A DNA stretch of 5,248 nucleotides, taken from assembly GCA_023127905.1 (NCBI GenBank), contig JAGMEZ010000285.1, forward strand, positions 1 to 5,248, written 5' to 3'. Positions 1 through 5,224 of the stretch are shown piece after piece. The DNA comes from Caldifarciminota bacterium. GTDB lineage: Bacteria > Hydrothermota > E44-bin80. The translations under genes and the position numbers were made by a program. How positions within the stretch are numbered: the first letter of the stretch is position 1; each line of letters begins with the position of its first letter. The notes under the pieces are model-generated. The model worked only from the letters and a program-made list of their open reading frames with translations, was not told the origin of the DNA and ran no database searches.

Positions 1-78
1 GTTTTTCCCCTTGAAATTTCTTTCATTTTGTGGTAGAAGTAAGATAATGGGAAAGGAACAGATGAATTATTTAATGTC

Positions 79-432
79 ATGAACAAACAGAATATTCTGG
101 GCGAAGAAGAATTTATAGAAATGCTACAATCCATAACAGAAGGTATTGAAATTTTCAGAGAAAGGAAAAGAGATAAAACAATACAGGATATAGTAAATAT
201 TGTAAAAGAGATAACAGGTTTCAAGAGAGAAGAGCTGGTTAGTAGAAATAGAGCAAATCAATTGAATGCAGCGAGGAGTTTATTTATATATCTGTGCAAG
301 GAATATACTAAGGCAGGTAATCATGGAATAGGTGATTTCCTCAATCGTGATCCTACAGTAGTATCATATTACATGAAGCAAGCTGGGAAGAAAGAATGTC
401 AGGAACTAATAGCCAGAGTTAAGTATCTCTAA
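79..432 (+). CDS. DnaA domain IV-like HTH protein, probably the 3' remnant of a REP-associated Y1 transposase
   Basis: This is a 117-residue protein. Residues about 33-105 resemble the C-terminal DNA-binding domain of DnaA: a helix with LNAARSLFIYLCKEYT, then IGDFLNRDPTVVSYYMK, which parallels the DnaA signature RDHTTV. The N-terminal ILGEEEFIEML resembles the ILG-[DS]-xxF-[VI]E linker that, in REP-associated tyrosine (RAYT, HUH/Y1) transposases, sits between the catalytic domain and a DnaA-like tail. No HIS-x-HIS or catalytic tyrosine region is present. The same frame continues upstream as DNGKGTDELFNV and is then closed by stops at 40-42 and 34-36, so the catalytic part is missing or outside the window. 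No convincing Shine-Dalgarno precedes the ATG at 79 (a weak GGAAAGGAA lies about 20 nt upstream), which also fits a remnant. What is seen is the DnaA-like fold signature. Its transposase origin is inferred from family knowledge. It could instead be a small stand-alone DNA-binding protein. Confidence 0.6.
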   Translation: MNKQNILGEEEFIEMLQSITEGIEIFRERKRDKTIQDIVNIVKEITGFKREELVSRNRANQLNAARSLFIYLCKEYTKAGNHGIGDFLNRDPTVVSYYMKQAGKKECQELIARVKYL

Positions 433-455
433 TTGCTATTTGCAGGGCTGACCCT
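432..455 (+). repeat. Short palindrome-bearing element just after the transposase remnant
   Basis: Starting at the last base of the stop codon of the DnaA-like ORF, this segment holds TTGCTATTTGC followed by AGGG-CTGA-CCCT, a 4-bp stem with a 4-nt loop. On the minus strand it reads AGGGTCAGCCCTGCAAATAGCAA. It resembles, from memory, the GGGGTCAG-type sequences that lie beside RAYT/Y1 transposase genes in Desulfobacterota-type genomes. It is most likely the end of the mobile element to which the upstream ORF belonged. The stem is too short and lacks a T-run, so I do not call it a terminator. Confidence 0.3.
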
Positions 456-520
456 AAATCGCTTTATTATTAGGTAAAAGTGCTATTGAAAAATTAAATC
501 ATCAGATTTACAGGAATTAA

Positions 521-1384
521 GTGTATAAAAAGGTTTATATAGAAACAAGCATAATAAACCGAGCTCATGGTGAAAAAATTTCAGGTTCTCAAATTGCTAA
601 TATCCTTACGTCCTCAAACCTTCTGCCAGTAATTGGATTCCATACAATCTATGAATGTGCTCGTACTTATTTAAACCATAAAAATCACTTGTTAGCTCAG
701 TGCTTGTTTAAGATATTAAAAGATATTGACCCATCTTATACTCCACTTACTGGAAATCTCCTTAGACAAGAAGTGGATAAGCTTCGAACAGCTGCCGCAG
801 TGTTACCTTTTTTTGCTCACTTAAACCAAGTATCTGTTAGAATAGAAGTCGCTCGATTAGCGGATGGTATTTTCGATAATCAAGCTGAAAGGTTTATAAG
901 AGCTCGTGAAAATGAGATAAAAACTACTGGTTTCTCAGTAGCCAGTGAGATTTTTCTCAACAATTTAAGAAAGTCAAAAAGAAAAGCTTACAAAAATATT
1001 CGGACGTTTGATGACTTACTCAATTTATATAAGAAAAAGGATCTGATTCACCATCTAATTATTAAAATATTAAATGATATCGCTTGTCCGGTCTCTCAAT
1101 CGGAGGCAAGAGAATTAGAGATACAAATAAATTCGTTCCCAGCTTTAAGAAGCGTTGTTCTCTCAAATTGCTATCTAAATTTTATACTAATAAAATATAA
1201 TACCCAACCTTCAATGGACAAGATCGACGACTACCGTCATATTATTGACTCATCATATTCTAATCAGTTCCTTAGCGATGATAGACAGCAACTCAAAACT
1301 GTTGAGCATATTAACAAAGATCTCGTTATTCTATCTTGGGAGGAAGTCCTATTAAAAATACGACATTCGTCATGTAATTCCTAG
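521..1384 (+). CDS. PIN-domain nuclease, large orphan type (VapC-like fold)
   Basis: This 287-residue protein is probably a Mg2+-dependent, PIN-fold RNase. The N-terminus KKVYIETSI (residues 3-11) matches the first PIN strand, with Glu8 where most members have Asp; the YIETS variant is known among VapC-like proteins. Glu45 in HTIYECART is the expected second acidic residue. Near the C-terminus, DDYRHIIDSSYSNQFLSDD (236-254) matches the pattern D-x2-H...Y-x2-FxT/SDD, giving Asp237, Asp253 and Asp254 as further metal ligands. About 180 mostly helical residues separate the two halves, so it is twice the length of typical VapC toxins (130-150 residues). The GTG start at 521 is chosen because it begins exactly at the first PIN strand and lies 4 nt after AGGAA (512-516). 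There is no antitoxin-like small gene next to it. The unknown membrane-anchored gene follows after 38 nt and may share its transcript. The PIN fold is fairly secure; the biological role is unknown. Confidence 0.72.
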   Translation: MYKKVYIETSIINRAHGEKISGSQIANILTSSNLLPVIGFHTIYECARTYLNHKNHLLAQCLFKILKDIDPSYTPLTGNLLRQEVDKLRTAAAVLPFFAHLNQVSVRIEVARLADGIFDNQAERFIRARENEIKTTGFSVASEIFLNNLRKSKRKAYKNIRTFDDLLNLYKKKDLIHHLIIKILNDIACPVSQSEARELEIQINSFPALRSVVLSNCYLNFILIKYNTQPSMDKIDDYRHIIDSSYSNQFLSDDRQQLKTVEHINKDLVILSWEEVLLKIRHSSCNS

Positions 1385-1422
1385 TAATTTGTTTTAATGA
1401 TGATAATAACTAAGGTGATAGG

Positions 1423-2016
1423 ATGAGTATCTGGATAATTATTGGAGTTATTATAACCATTTTGACATTATATACATTAATAAAGACTATTACCAAAGAC
1501 TTCTATGATTTGTTATTATTCAAAAATAGAAAGAAGAAAATAATATTTAACAAAATTAAAGAATGGTATAATTACATTGATTCTCACTTGAGTGCAAGGG
1601 ATTTGGATTTTGATAAGATAGGAAATATTGAAAAAGAGATCGATTTTATGTTTTCCAAGAAAAGCAATAAATATTTAATTTTACATTTTACAAAAAGGTT
1701 TAGAAATAATTTTCTGAAAGAAATAGGAATAAAGAAGGATTTGCAAGGAAAAGAAAAATTATTTATACGATACTCACGATTAAATCATAAAAACATTACA
1801 ACTGCGCTTAATCTTATTAAAGAAGAGTATAACAAGAATTACCCTTTTTACAAAGTTCCATTCCAATATTATTGGTGGGTTATAAGAGGGAACTTTTATA
1901 ACTTTCATAGTCAATTTAAAACTGAATGGAAGAATTTGAAGAAAGATGAGAGAAAATATTCATGGCCAGATATTGAAATCCCGATTCGAATACTAAGGAG
2001 ATATTTCAAAGATTAA
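1423..2016 (+). CDS. Hypothetical protein with one N-terminal membrane helix
   Basis: I do not recognise the family of this 197-residue protein. Residues 2-20 form one hydrophobic helix (IWIIIGVIITILTLYTLI). Lysine-rich sequence follows (KTITK, then KNRKKK at 34-39), so by the positive-inside rule the rest should lie in the cytoplasm as a membrane-anchored domain. That domain is basic and aromatic-rich, with FQYYWWVIRGNFYNF at about 147-161 and a WPDIEIPIRILRRYF tail. I see no catalytic motif. The start is well supported by AAGGTGAT (1412-1419) 3 nt before the ATG, one of the best ribosome binding sites in the window. The gene begins 38 nt after the PIN-nuclease gene on the same strand, so the two could be co-transcribed, though the gap does not prove it. 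It might be a membrane partner of the nuclease, but nothing in the sequence shows this. Confidence 0.7.
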   Translation: MSIWIIIGVIITILTLYTLIKTITKDFYDLLLFKNRKKKIIFNKIKEWYNYIDSHLSARDLDFDKIGNIEKEIDFMFSKKSNKYLILHFTKRFRNNFLKEIGIKKDLQGKEKLFIRYSRLNHKNITTALNLIKEEYNKNYPFYKVPFQYYWWVIRGNFYNFHSQFKTEWKNLKKDERKYSWPDIEIPIRILRRYFKD

Positions 2017-2051
2017 TTTGAAATAACGGAGCCTCAAAGCTCTCTTAATAT

Positions 2052-2208
2052 CAATAATCCCTCAAACAAGCCAAATTCCCCCAAAATTTTCTACATAAAA
2101 TCCCTTAAACAAGCCATTCTTCTTTCACTTTTTACTCTCACAAATGGTTTAAACAAGCCAAAACTTGCCAACTTTTCCTTCCCCTAAAAGGTTCAAACAA
2201 ACCTAAAA
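2052..2208 (+). repeat. Four degenerate direct repeats with 43-44 nt period (iteron-like)
   Basis: A motif TYAAACAAGCCAAA occurs at 2062 (TCAAACAAGCCAAA), 2105 (TTAAACAAGCCATT), 2149 (TTAAACAAGCCAAA) and 2193 (TCAAACAAACCTAA). The spacings are 43, 44 and 44 nt. Each copy is preceded by a related AT-rich octamer ending in CCC or GGT (AATAATCCC, AAAATCCC, CAAATGGT, AAAAGGT), so the repeat is roughly 20-22 nt and is followed by a dissimilar 22-nt pyrimidine-rich spacer. The 44-nt period is about four helical turns, so copies face nearly the same side of the DNA. A diverged partial copy (TTAAACTTATCCA) starts at 2218 and runs into the DnaA box. The array could be a protein-binding array such as iterons or a decayed tandem repeat. 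The repeats are visible directly; the function is inferred. Confidence 0.6.
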
Positions 2209-2223
2209 CCCATACTTTTAAAC

Positions 2224-2232
2224 TTATCCACA
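2224..2232 (+). promoter_or_regulatory. DnaA box, perfect TTATCCACA
   Basis: TTATCCACA is an exact match to the strong DnaA box consensus (as in R1/R4 of E. coli oriC). It lies 31 nt after the start of the fourth spaced repeat and just before AT-rich DNA with a nine-T run. A single 9-mer can occur by chance, and I found no second good box nearby, so an origin or DnaA-regulated site is only a possibility. Confidence 0.4.
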
Positions 2233-2316
2233 GTTTAACCCTTGACATATTTTTTTTTATAACAAACTGATTTTAGAATAAAACAGCATGAGCCCTTTGA
2301 TAATCTATCATTTTGA

Positions 2317-2484
2317 ATCCCTCAAAAATTAAATAAGAAAGAAGAAGAAATTGGTGCAACCAAACTGTGGTATGATTGGGAAGAATGTTGGATAGTCTAT
2401 AAAACAAAGATGTTTGAAAAGAAGAATGGTAAAATTATTAAGATACGGATCACGAAAGATTCGAGTATAAAAGCGAGGATTTAG
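2317..2484 (+). pseudogene. Possible gene fossil encoding about 55 residues, no start codon
   Basis: An open frame after a TGA at 2314-2316 runs to a TAG at 2482-2484. It reads as protein-like sequence (GATKLWYDWEECWIVYKTKM, then FEKKNGKIIKIRITKDSSIKARI) with three tryptophans and an alternating hydrophobic strand pattern, which is unusual for random AT-rich DNA. There is no ATG, GTG or TTG before the tryptophan-rich part and no ribosome binding site, so it is unlikely to be expressed as it stands. I do not recognise the family. It may be the C-terminal fragment of a decayed gene, or chance. Confidence 0.25.
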
Positions 2485-2535
2485 CTAAAGGGAAATTGTT
2501 AAGCCTACTTGACTAAAAGGGTTTAAAAGTCATTA

Positions 2536-2594
2536 CTGGGAGCTTTGTATCCCAGCCTCTGGTATGCCAAAATAAATTTGGCACAGTCTCCTAC
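2536..2594 (-). repeat. REP/BIME-like pair of adjacent hairpins flanked by GTAGGAG
   Basis: Two perfect inverted repeats lie 9 nt apart. The first is CTGGGA (2536-2541) with TCCCAG (2550-2555) around an 8-nt loop. The second is TGCCAAA (2565-2571) with TTTGGCA (2577-2583) around a 5-nt loop. On the minus strand they are preceded by GTAGGAG (2594-2588). A GTAG or GGAG tetranucleotide at the foot of a palindrome is the hallmark of REP sequences mobilised by RAYT transposases, and a RAYT-like remnant lies at 79-432. No T-run follows either stem closely, so they are not ordinary terminators, though they could stabilise or end transcripts arriving from the leftward operon. REP identity is inferred; no other genome copies can be seen here. 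Confidence 0.42.
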
Positions 2595-2623
2595 AATCTT
2601 CCTTAAGCAGGGGCTATGTTTTT

Positions 2624-2653
2624 ATTATAGTAAGCCATAGGAATAGTTTACAA
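2624..2653 (-). promoter_or_regulatory. Sigma70-like promoter reading leftward
   Basis: On the minus strand TTGTAA (2653-2648) is followed after 18 nt by a perfect TATAAT (2629-2624). No gene lies downstream on that strand: the transcript would run through the paired hairpins. It could drive a small RNA, be a relic, or be chance in AT-rich DNA. Confidence 0.25.
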
Positions 2654-2713
2654 GTAAATGGTTTCACATGCATCGTAATCTAAATGTCAAAGAGGTAAAG
2701 AATTTAATATAAA

Positions 2714-3541
2714 TTATCTATTATCTTCTAACATCTTAGCAAATTCTTTATCAGATATTTCTTTATTAGGATAGGAATTGTCGTCAACCACTACAAGTTT
2801 GTTATCCCTAGGTTCGATTCTGTGATTTGGACCTACTAAAACGCAATTTGGGAGATAAATTATAGAAATAAATGGGGTTTTCTCATAGGATTTTTTAATA
2901 TATGCTGATCCTCTTAGATTAGGAATGAACCATGGAAGATTTCCAAATGCCGAAAATTGATTATCTATAATCTCATTCATTTTGTGAATAGCTTTTAATG
3001 CAATCTCTCGATCATTAGATTCTGTTTTGGGATCAAAATGGATAGACTTATGTCTAATGTCTCTTAAATTTCTAAAAACAATAGTGGATTTTTTCTGTAA
3101 TATACCCCAAGATTCTAATGTATCAATAGCGAGGTCCCAATTATCAAATGATTTTTTCCTATAAACTTTTTTATATTCAGGTGTGGATTTAAAGTCGTTT
3201 CGTAATCGCAATATTAGATGATTAAGAATTCTCTCTCCAAGAGCACATGTTGAGGTCAATGCTGGATAATAAGATCCAATTACAAATGCATTACGTACTT
3301 GACGAAAAAACCTGTTATGAAAAGCTATAATGGAAAGCGGATTTGCTCCAATATCTATGAAGTTTTTTAGTTTCTGTTCAAAGTTGAGAACTCCAAATTC
3401 AAATTTTAGACCATTGATAACTCCTTCTTTATTCTTTCGATGCAGTTGCTTAATATCCTTTTTCCATGAGTCTTTTATATCAGTTTGTAGAATATTCGCT
3501 CTTGTGTCAAAATCCATTCGTAATACACGATATCGTTTCAT
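2714..3541 (-). CDS. HEPN-like protein, probable RNase, third gene of the leftward operon
   Basis: This is a 275-residue soluble protein. RNLRDIRHKSIHF (157-169) contains Rx4H as R163-HKSI-H168, with the polar second residue typical of HEPN RNase active sites. The motif follows a helical region (FHNRFFRQVRNAFVIGSYYPALTS, then CALGERILNHLILRLRN, about 74-115) and a WDLAIDTLESWGIL helix (135-148). This fits an all-helical HEPN domain spanning about residues 70-195. The C-terminal 70 residues (from about 205) are strand-rich, with YLPNCVLVGPNHRIEP, and are unassigned. I recall similar full-length uncharacterised proteins with RNRAIHF at the same site, so the whole protein seems to be a conserved family. 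HEPN proteins commonly cleave RNA and act as toxins or defence effectors. The gene starts 46 nt after the cyclase-like gene; AAAGAG lies about 6 nt before its ATG. In this operon it is the natural effector candidate. Activity is inferred. Confidence 0.62.
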   Translation of the reverse strand: MKRYRVLRMDFDTRANILQTDIKDSWKKDIKQLHRKNKEGVINGLKFEFGVLNFEQKLKNFIDIGANPLSIIAFHNRFFRQVRNAFVIGSYYPALTSTCALGERILNHLILRLRNDFKSTPEYKKVYRKKSFDNWDLAIDTLESWGILQKKSTIVFRNLRDIRHKSIHFDPKTESNDREIALKAIHKMNEIIDNQFSAFGNLPWFIPNLRGSAYIKKSYEKTPFISIIYLPNCVLVGPNHRIEPRDNKLVVVDDNSYPNKEISDKEFAKMLEDNR

Positions 3542-3554
3542 AACTACTCTTTTT

Positions 3555-3589
3555 AGAATTAATATTGGAAAATATTTTTATTCAATTCT
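3555..3589 (-). other. AT-rich nested inverted repeat between the cyclase-like and HEPN-like genes
   Basis: The 46-nt gap between the two genes holds AGAATT (3555-3560) paired with AATTCT (3584-3589). Nested inside is AATATT (3561-3566) paired with AATATT (3571-3576) around a 4-nt loop. The outer arm overlaps the stop codon of the cyclase-like gene. The stem is entirely A/T apart from the end pair, so it would be weak. It may modulate expression of the downstream gene or be chance. Confidence 0.25.
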
Positions 3590-4526
3590 ACCACTTAATC
3601 GTTAATATCCAATCGTATCCTAATTCAATTTCAATTGGGTGAGGGAATTGAGCTTCTTGTTCCCAATATACATCATATCCAGCATGACTTGAATACCTTT
3701 TTTCTTTTTTAATTTCTCCTTTATCAACATTTCCTTTCAAAGCCAAGGCAGAAATAATAGGTTTGTTACCATGTTCAATGAGTACAACTTTTTCTCCTTT
3801 GTTGAAAAGCTCCTTTGCTAAATCTAATAAATTTGTGCCTATCCACTTTTCTTCAATTTTTGTACCTTCTTTTGCGTAAAGTATTCCAACTATTTTTGCA
3901 TTTTTGTCTGTAGCAAATTTTACACTCTTCATTTTTCCTATTGTAAATTTAGATGAGAATACATATTTATATGTAGAAATGCAAGTTTCTGGTTTCTCTA
4001 TAATGGTTTTTTTAGGGCCATCAAAATCTCCTCTTGAACTTGGTTCTAGTAGGTCGTATATGTCCTGTGTTACAATAATATTATTTTTTTCACAATGTTT
4101 ATGGAGTCTTTCAGAATGAACTAAAGCCATTGATGTTATTCTACCAACATCTTTTTTGAAAATCATACTACCTTTGCTAATTACAATACGGACATCGTGG
4201 TTTATATTTCCCCAGCTTATATGCTGGATAATTCTCTTTGCCGCACTAATAGCTTGTGCGGTATCTCTAAAAATAACTACTTTGCCATCACCTTTCCAGC
4301 CTTCTCGTGCAATGAAATCTTTATAAATATTGAGAATATGATCAATTGTATCTCTGTTTTTTTCAAATAATTCATGAGCTCTAACATTTCCTAACTTTTC
4401 AATTAACTTATGTGACTCACAAAAATCAATATTAAAAACTGTTAAAATAACTTCGACATTTTTTCTAGATAGATAATCAGCACAATCTTTCCAATCAAAG
4501 TGAATTTGTGAACAATTAGAAGACAT
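3588..4526 (-). CDS. Class III nucleotide cyclase-like protein with divergent active site
   Basis: This is a 312-residue protein without membrane segments. Residues about 26-162 follow the class III cyclase homology domain. VILTVFNID34 is the first strand with the first metal Asp. GWKGD80GKVVIF is the GDG loop with the second metal Asp. AQAISAAKRIIQHI is the following helix. VRIVISKG (112-119) is the core strand. VGRITSMALVHSERL (127-141) corresponds to the helix carrying the Asn-x3-Arg pair, and IIVTQDIYDLL ends the domain. Arg140 is kept, but the transition-state Asn appears to be Val136, and Lys and Asp are not seen at the usual adenine-selecting positions. It may therefore use another nucleotide, be very weak, or be a binding pseudo-enzyme. 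Residues 195-312 form an unassigned strand-rich C-terminal domain. It starts 2 nt after the upstream stop codon, suggesting translational coupling; no clear Shine-Dalgarno is seen. Standalone cyclases beside effectors recall Pycsar PycC, which is the main alternative identity. Confidence 0.6.
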   Translation of the reverse strand: MSSNCSQIHFDWKDCADYLSRKNVEVILTVFNIDFCESHKLIEKLGNVRAHELFEKNRDTIDHILNIYKDFIAREGWKGDGKVVIFRDTAQAISAAKRIIQHISWGNINHDVRIVISKGSMIFKKDVGRITSMALVHSERLHKHCEKNNIIVTQDIYDLLEPSSRGDFDGPKKTIIEKPETCISTYKYVFSSKFTIGKMKSVKFATDKNAKIVGILYAKEGTKIEEKWIGTNLLDLAKELFNKGEKVVLIEHGNKPIISALALKGNVDKGEIKKEKRYSSHAGYDVYWEQEAQFPHPIEIELGYDWILTIKW

Positions 4527-4528
4527 TT

Positions 4529-5158
4529 TTAATCTGCTTTTTCAAGGAAAATTTTCACAACTTTCTCACGTTTTTCAATATTTGTAATCTTCCAAAAACC
4601 TGACCCACGTAACCAAAGGTATCCTTTATCTTTTCGTTTGTTCTTTTGCTGTTCATGGTAGTATTTGTAAAAACTGTATTCATCAGTTGAAGTGGGTGAT
4701 AAAGCATCCCATACACTGGAGATAAAATTTGATTTTACATAGACTGTTGCTTTCTTTTTTTCTCCTGTATCTACATCTTCATCAATTTCAAGTCGCACAT
4801 GTGGATGAACCCCTGTTTTTTCCCAACTTTCCGCAAGTGATGCATCTTCTTTTTCCTTTCTTTCAAAATGCCAAGCATCAATAAATTTATTCTTTATAGT
4901 TCTCAGGTACTCGATTCCTTTTTCAAAAATTTTAATTAATGGCTGGGAAGTTTGAAAATTGGGATGCTTTGAGTCTGCAATAATTAGTTTCTTTTCAAAC
5001 AACAAGTCACAACATTTATTAACCTCTTTTTGCGGAATATTTAGATCATCGGCAACTCTGTAAGTTTTTATCCATCCACCTACATTTGCTGGAAATAGGC
5101 CTTCATCCAGATATGCCTCATGTAAATATTCAAGAATTGGTATTTCATATCTATCCAT
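4529..5158 (-). CDS. Winged-helix DNA-binding protein with unknown C-terminal domain, first gene of the leftward operon
   Basis: In this 209-residue protein, residues 5-88 look like a winged helix-turn-helix: helix PILEYLHEAYLDE, then TYRVADDLNIPQKEVNKCCDLLFEKKLI as the HTH pair, then a wing and closing helix PLIKIFEKGIEYLRTI. This is the arrangement of MarR/ArsR-type and phage-like regulators. Residues about 90-115 form a charged helix. Residues 118-209 form a strand-rich domain (VRLEIDEDVD, ATVYVKSNFI, GYLWLRGSGFWKIT) that I do not recognise; it could bind a ligand or partner. The ATG is supported by AAGGAGT on the minus strand (5170-5164) with a 5-nt gap. It is the promoter-proximal gene, and its stop lies 2 nt before the cyclase-like ATG. 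The likely role is to regulate the operon, possibly through the palindrome upstream, but direct participation in the system is equally possible. Confidence 0.6.
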   Translation of the reverse strand: MDRYEIPILEYLHEAYLDEGLFPANVGGWIKTYRVADDLNIPQKEVNKCCDLLFEKKLIIADSKHPNFQTSQPLIKIFEKGIEYLRTIKNKFIDAWHFERKEKEDASLAESWEKTGVHPHVRLEIDEDVDTGEKKKATVYVKSNFISSVWDALSPTSTDEYSFYKYYHEQQKNKRKDKGYLWLRGSGFWKITNIEKREKVVKIFLEKAD

Positions 5159-5209
5159 CGTACACTCCTTTTATGTTTTCCCCTGTACAGCTCTTTATTT
5201 TCCACCTTT

Positions 5210-5224
5210 GAAACATTTTGTTTC
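5210..5224 (-). promoter_or_regulatory. 15-bp palindrome upstream of the operon, candidate operator
   Basis: GAAACA-TTT-TGTTTC is a perfect 6-bp inverted repeat with a 3-nt centre. It sits 52-66 nt upstream of the first start codon of the leftward operon, in the region expected for the promoter. A second perfect palindrome, CTGTACAG, lies closer to the gene at 5183-5190. The size and position suit a dimeric winged-helix repressor, and the first gene encodes such a protein. Autoregulation is inferred. Confidence 0.35.

Larger units (their letters stand above)
2017..2713. other. Gene-free stretch between convergent transcription units
   Basis: About 700 bases separate the end of the rightward genes from the end of the leftward operon, and no intact gene is present on either strand. 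From left to right it contains a pyrimidine-rich segment with four spaced repeats, a DnaA box, a nine-T run (2250-2258) in AT-rich DNA, a possible gene fossil, two adjacent hairpins, and a leftward promoter-like sequence. No strong intrinsic terminator with a GC stem and T-run was found for either converging unit. A weak GGAGC/GCTCT stem at 2028-2043 lies 11 nt after the rightward stop codon. Confidence 0.6.

Noticed and set aside
79..432. Genuine replication initiator DnaA acting on the DnaA box at 2224
   Set aside because: Only the DNA-binding tail is present, with no AAA+ ATPase domain, and the ILGEEEF linker points to a transposase fusion; proximity to the box is probably coincidence.
2028..2043. 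Intrinsic terminator after the membrane-anchored gene (GGAGC/GCTCT)
   Set aside because: The stem is only 4-5 bp, the outer pair is a G-T, and no T-run follows.
2052..2208. CRISPR array, because of the regular 43-44 nt spacing
   Set aside because: The shared core is only about 12-14 nt, up to 22 nt with mismatches; copies differ from each other; intervening sequences are low-complexity and pyrimidine-rich; and no cas gene is in the window.
2242..2285. Rightward promoter from TTGACA at 2242-2247
   Set aside because: No acceptable -10 lies 16-18 nt downstream (the 17-nt position reads AACTGA), the nearest TAGAAT is 26 nt away, and no intact gene follows.
2565..2583. Terminator for the leftward operon at TGCCAAA/TTTGGCA
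   Set aside because: On the minus strand the stem is followed by TACCAGAGG rather than a T-run, and a REP-like explanation fits the paired hairpins better.
3330..3605. Rightward open frame of 91 residues
   Set aside because: It lies antisense over the start of the HEPN-like gene and the gap before it, has serine/phenylalanine-rich sequence typical of an opposite-strand shadow, and has no recognisable domain.
3904..4119. Rightward open frame of 71 residues
   Set aside because: It is wholly antisense to the cyclase-like gene, which has clear domain motifs; no ribosome binding site or domain supports the reverse reading.
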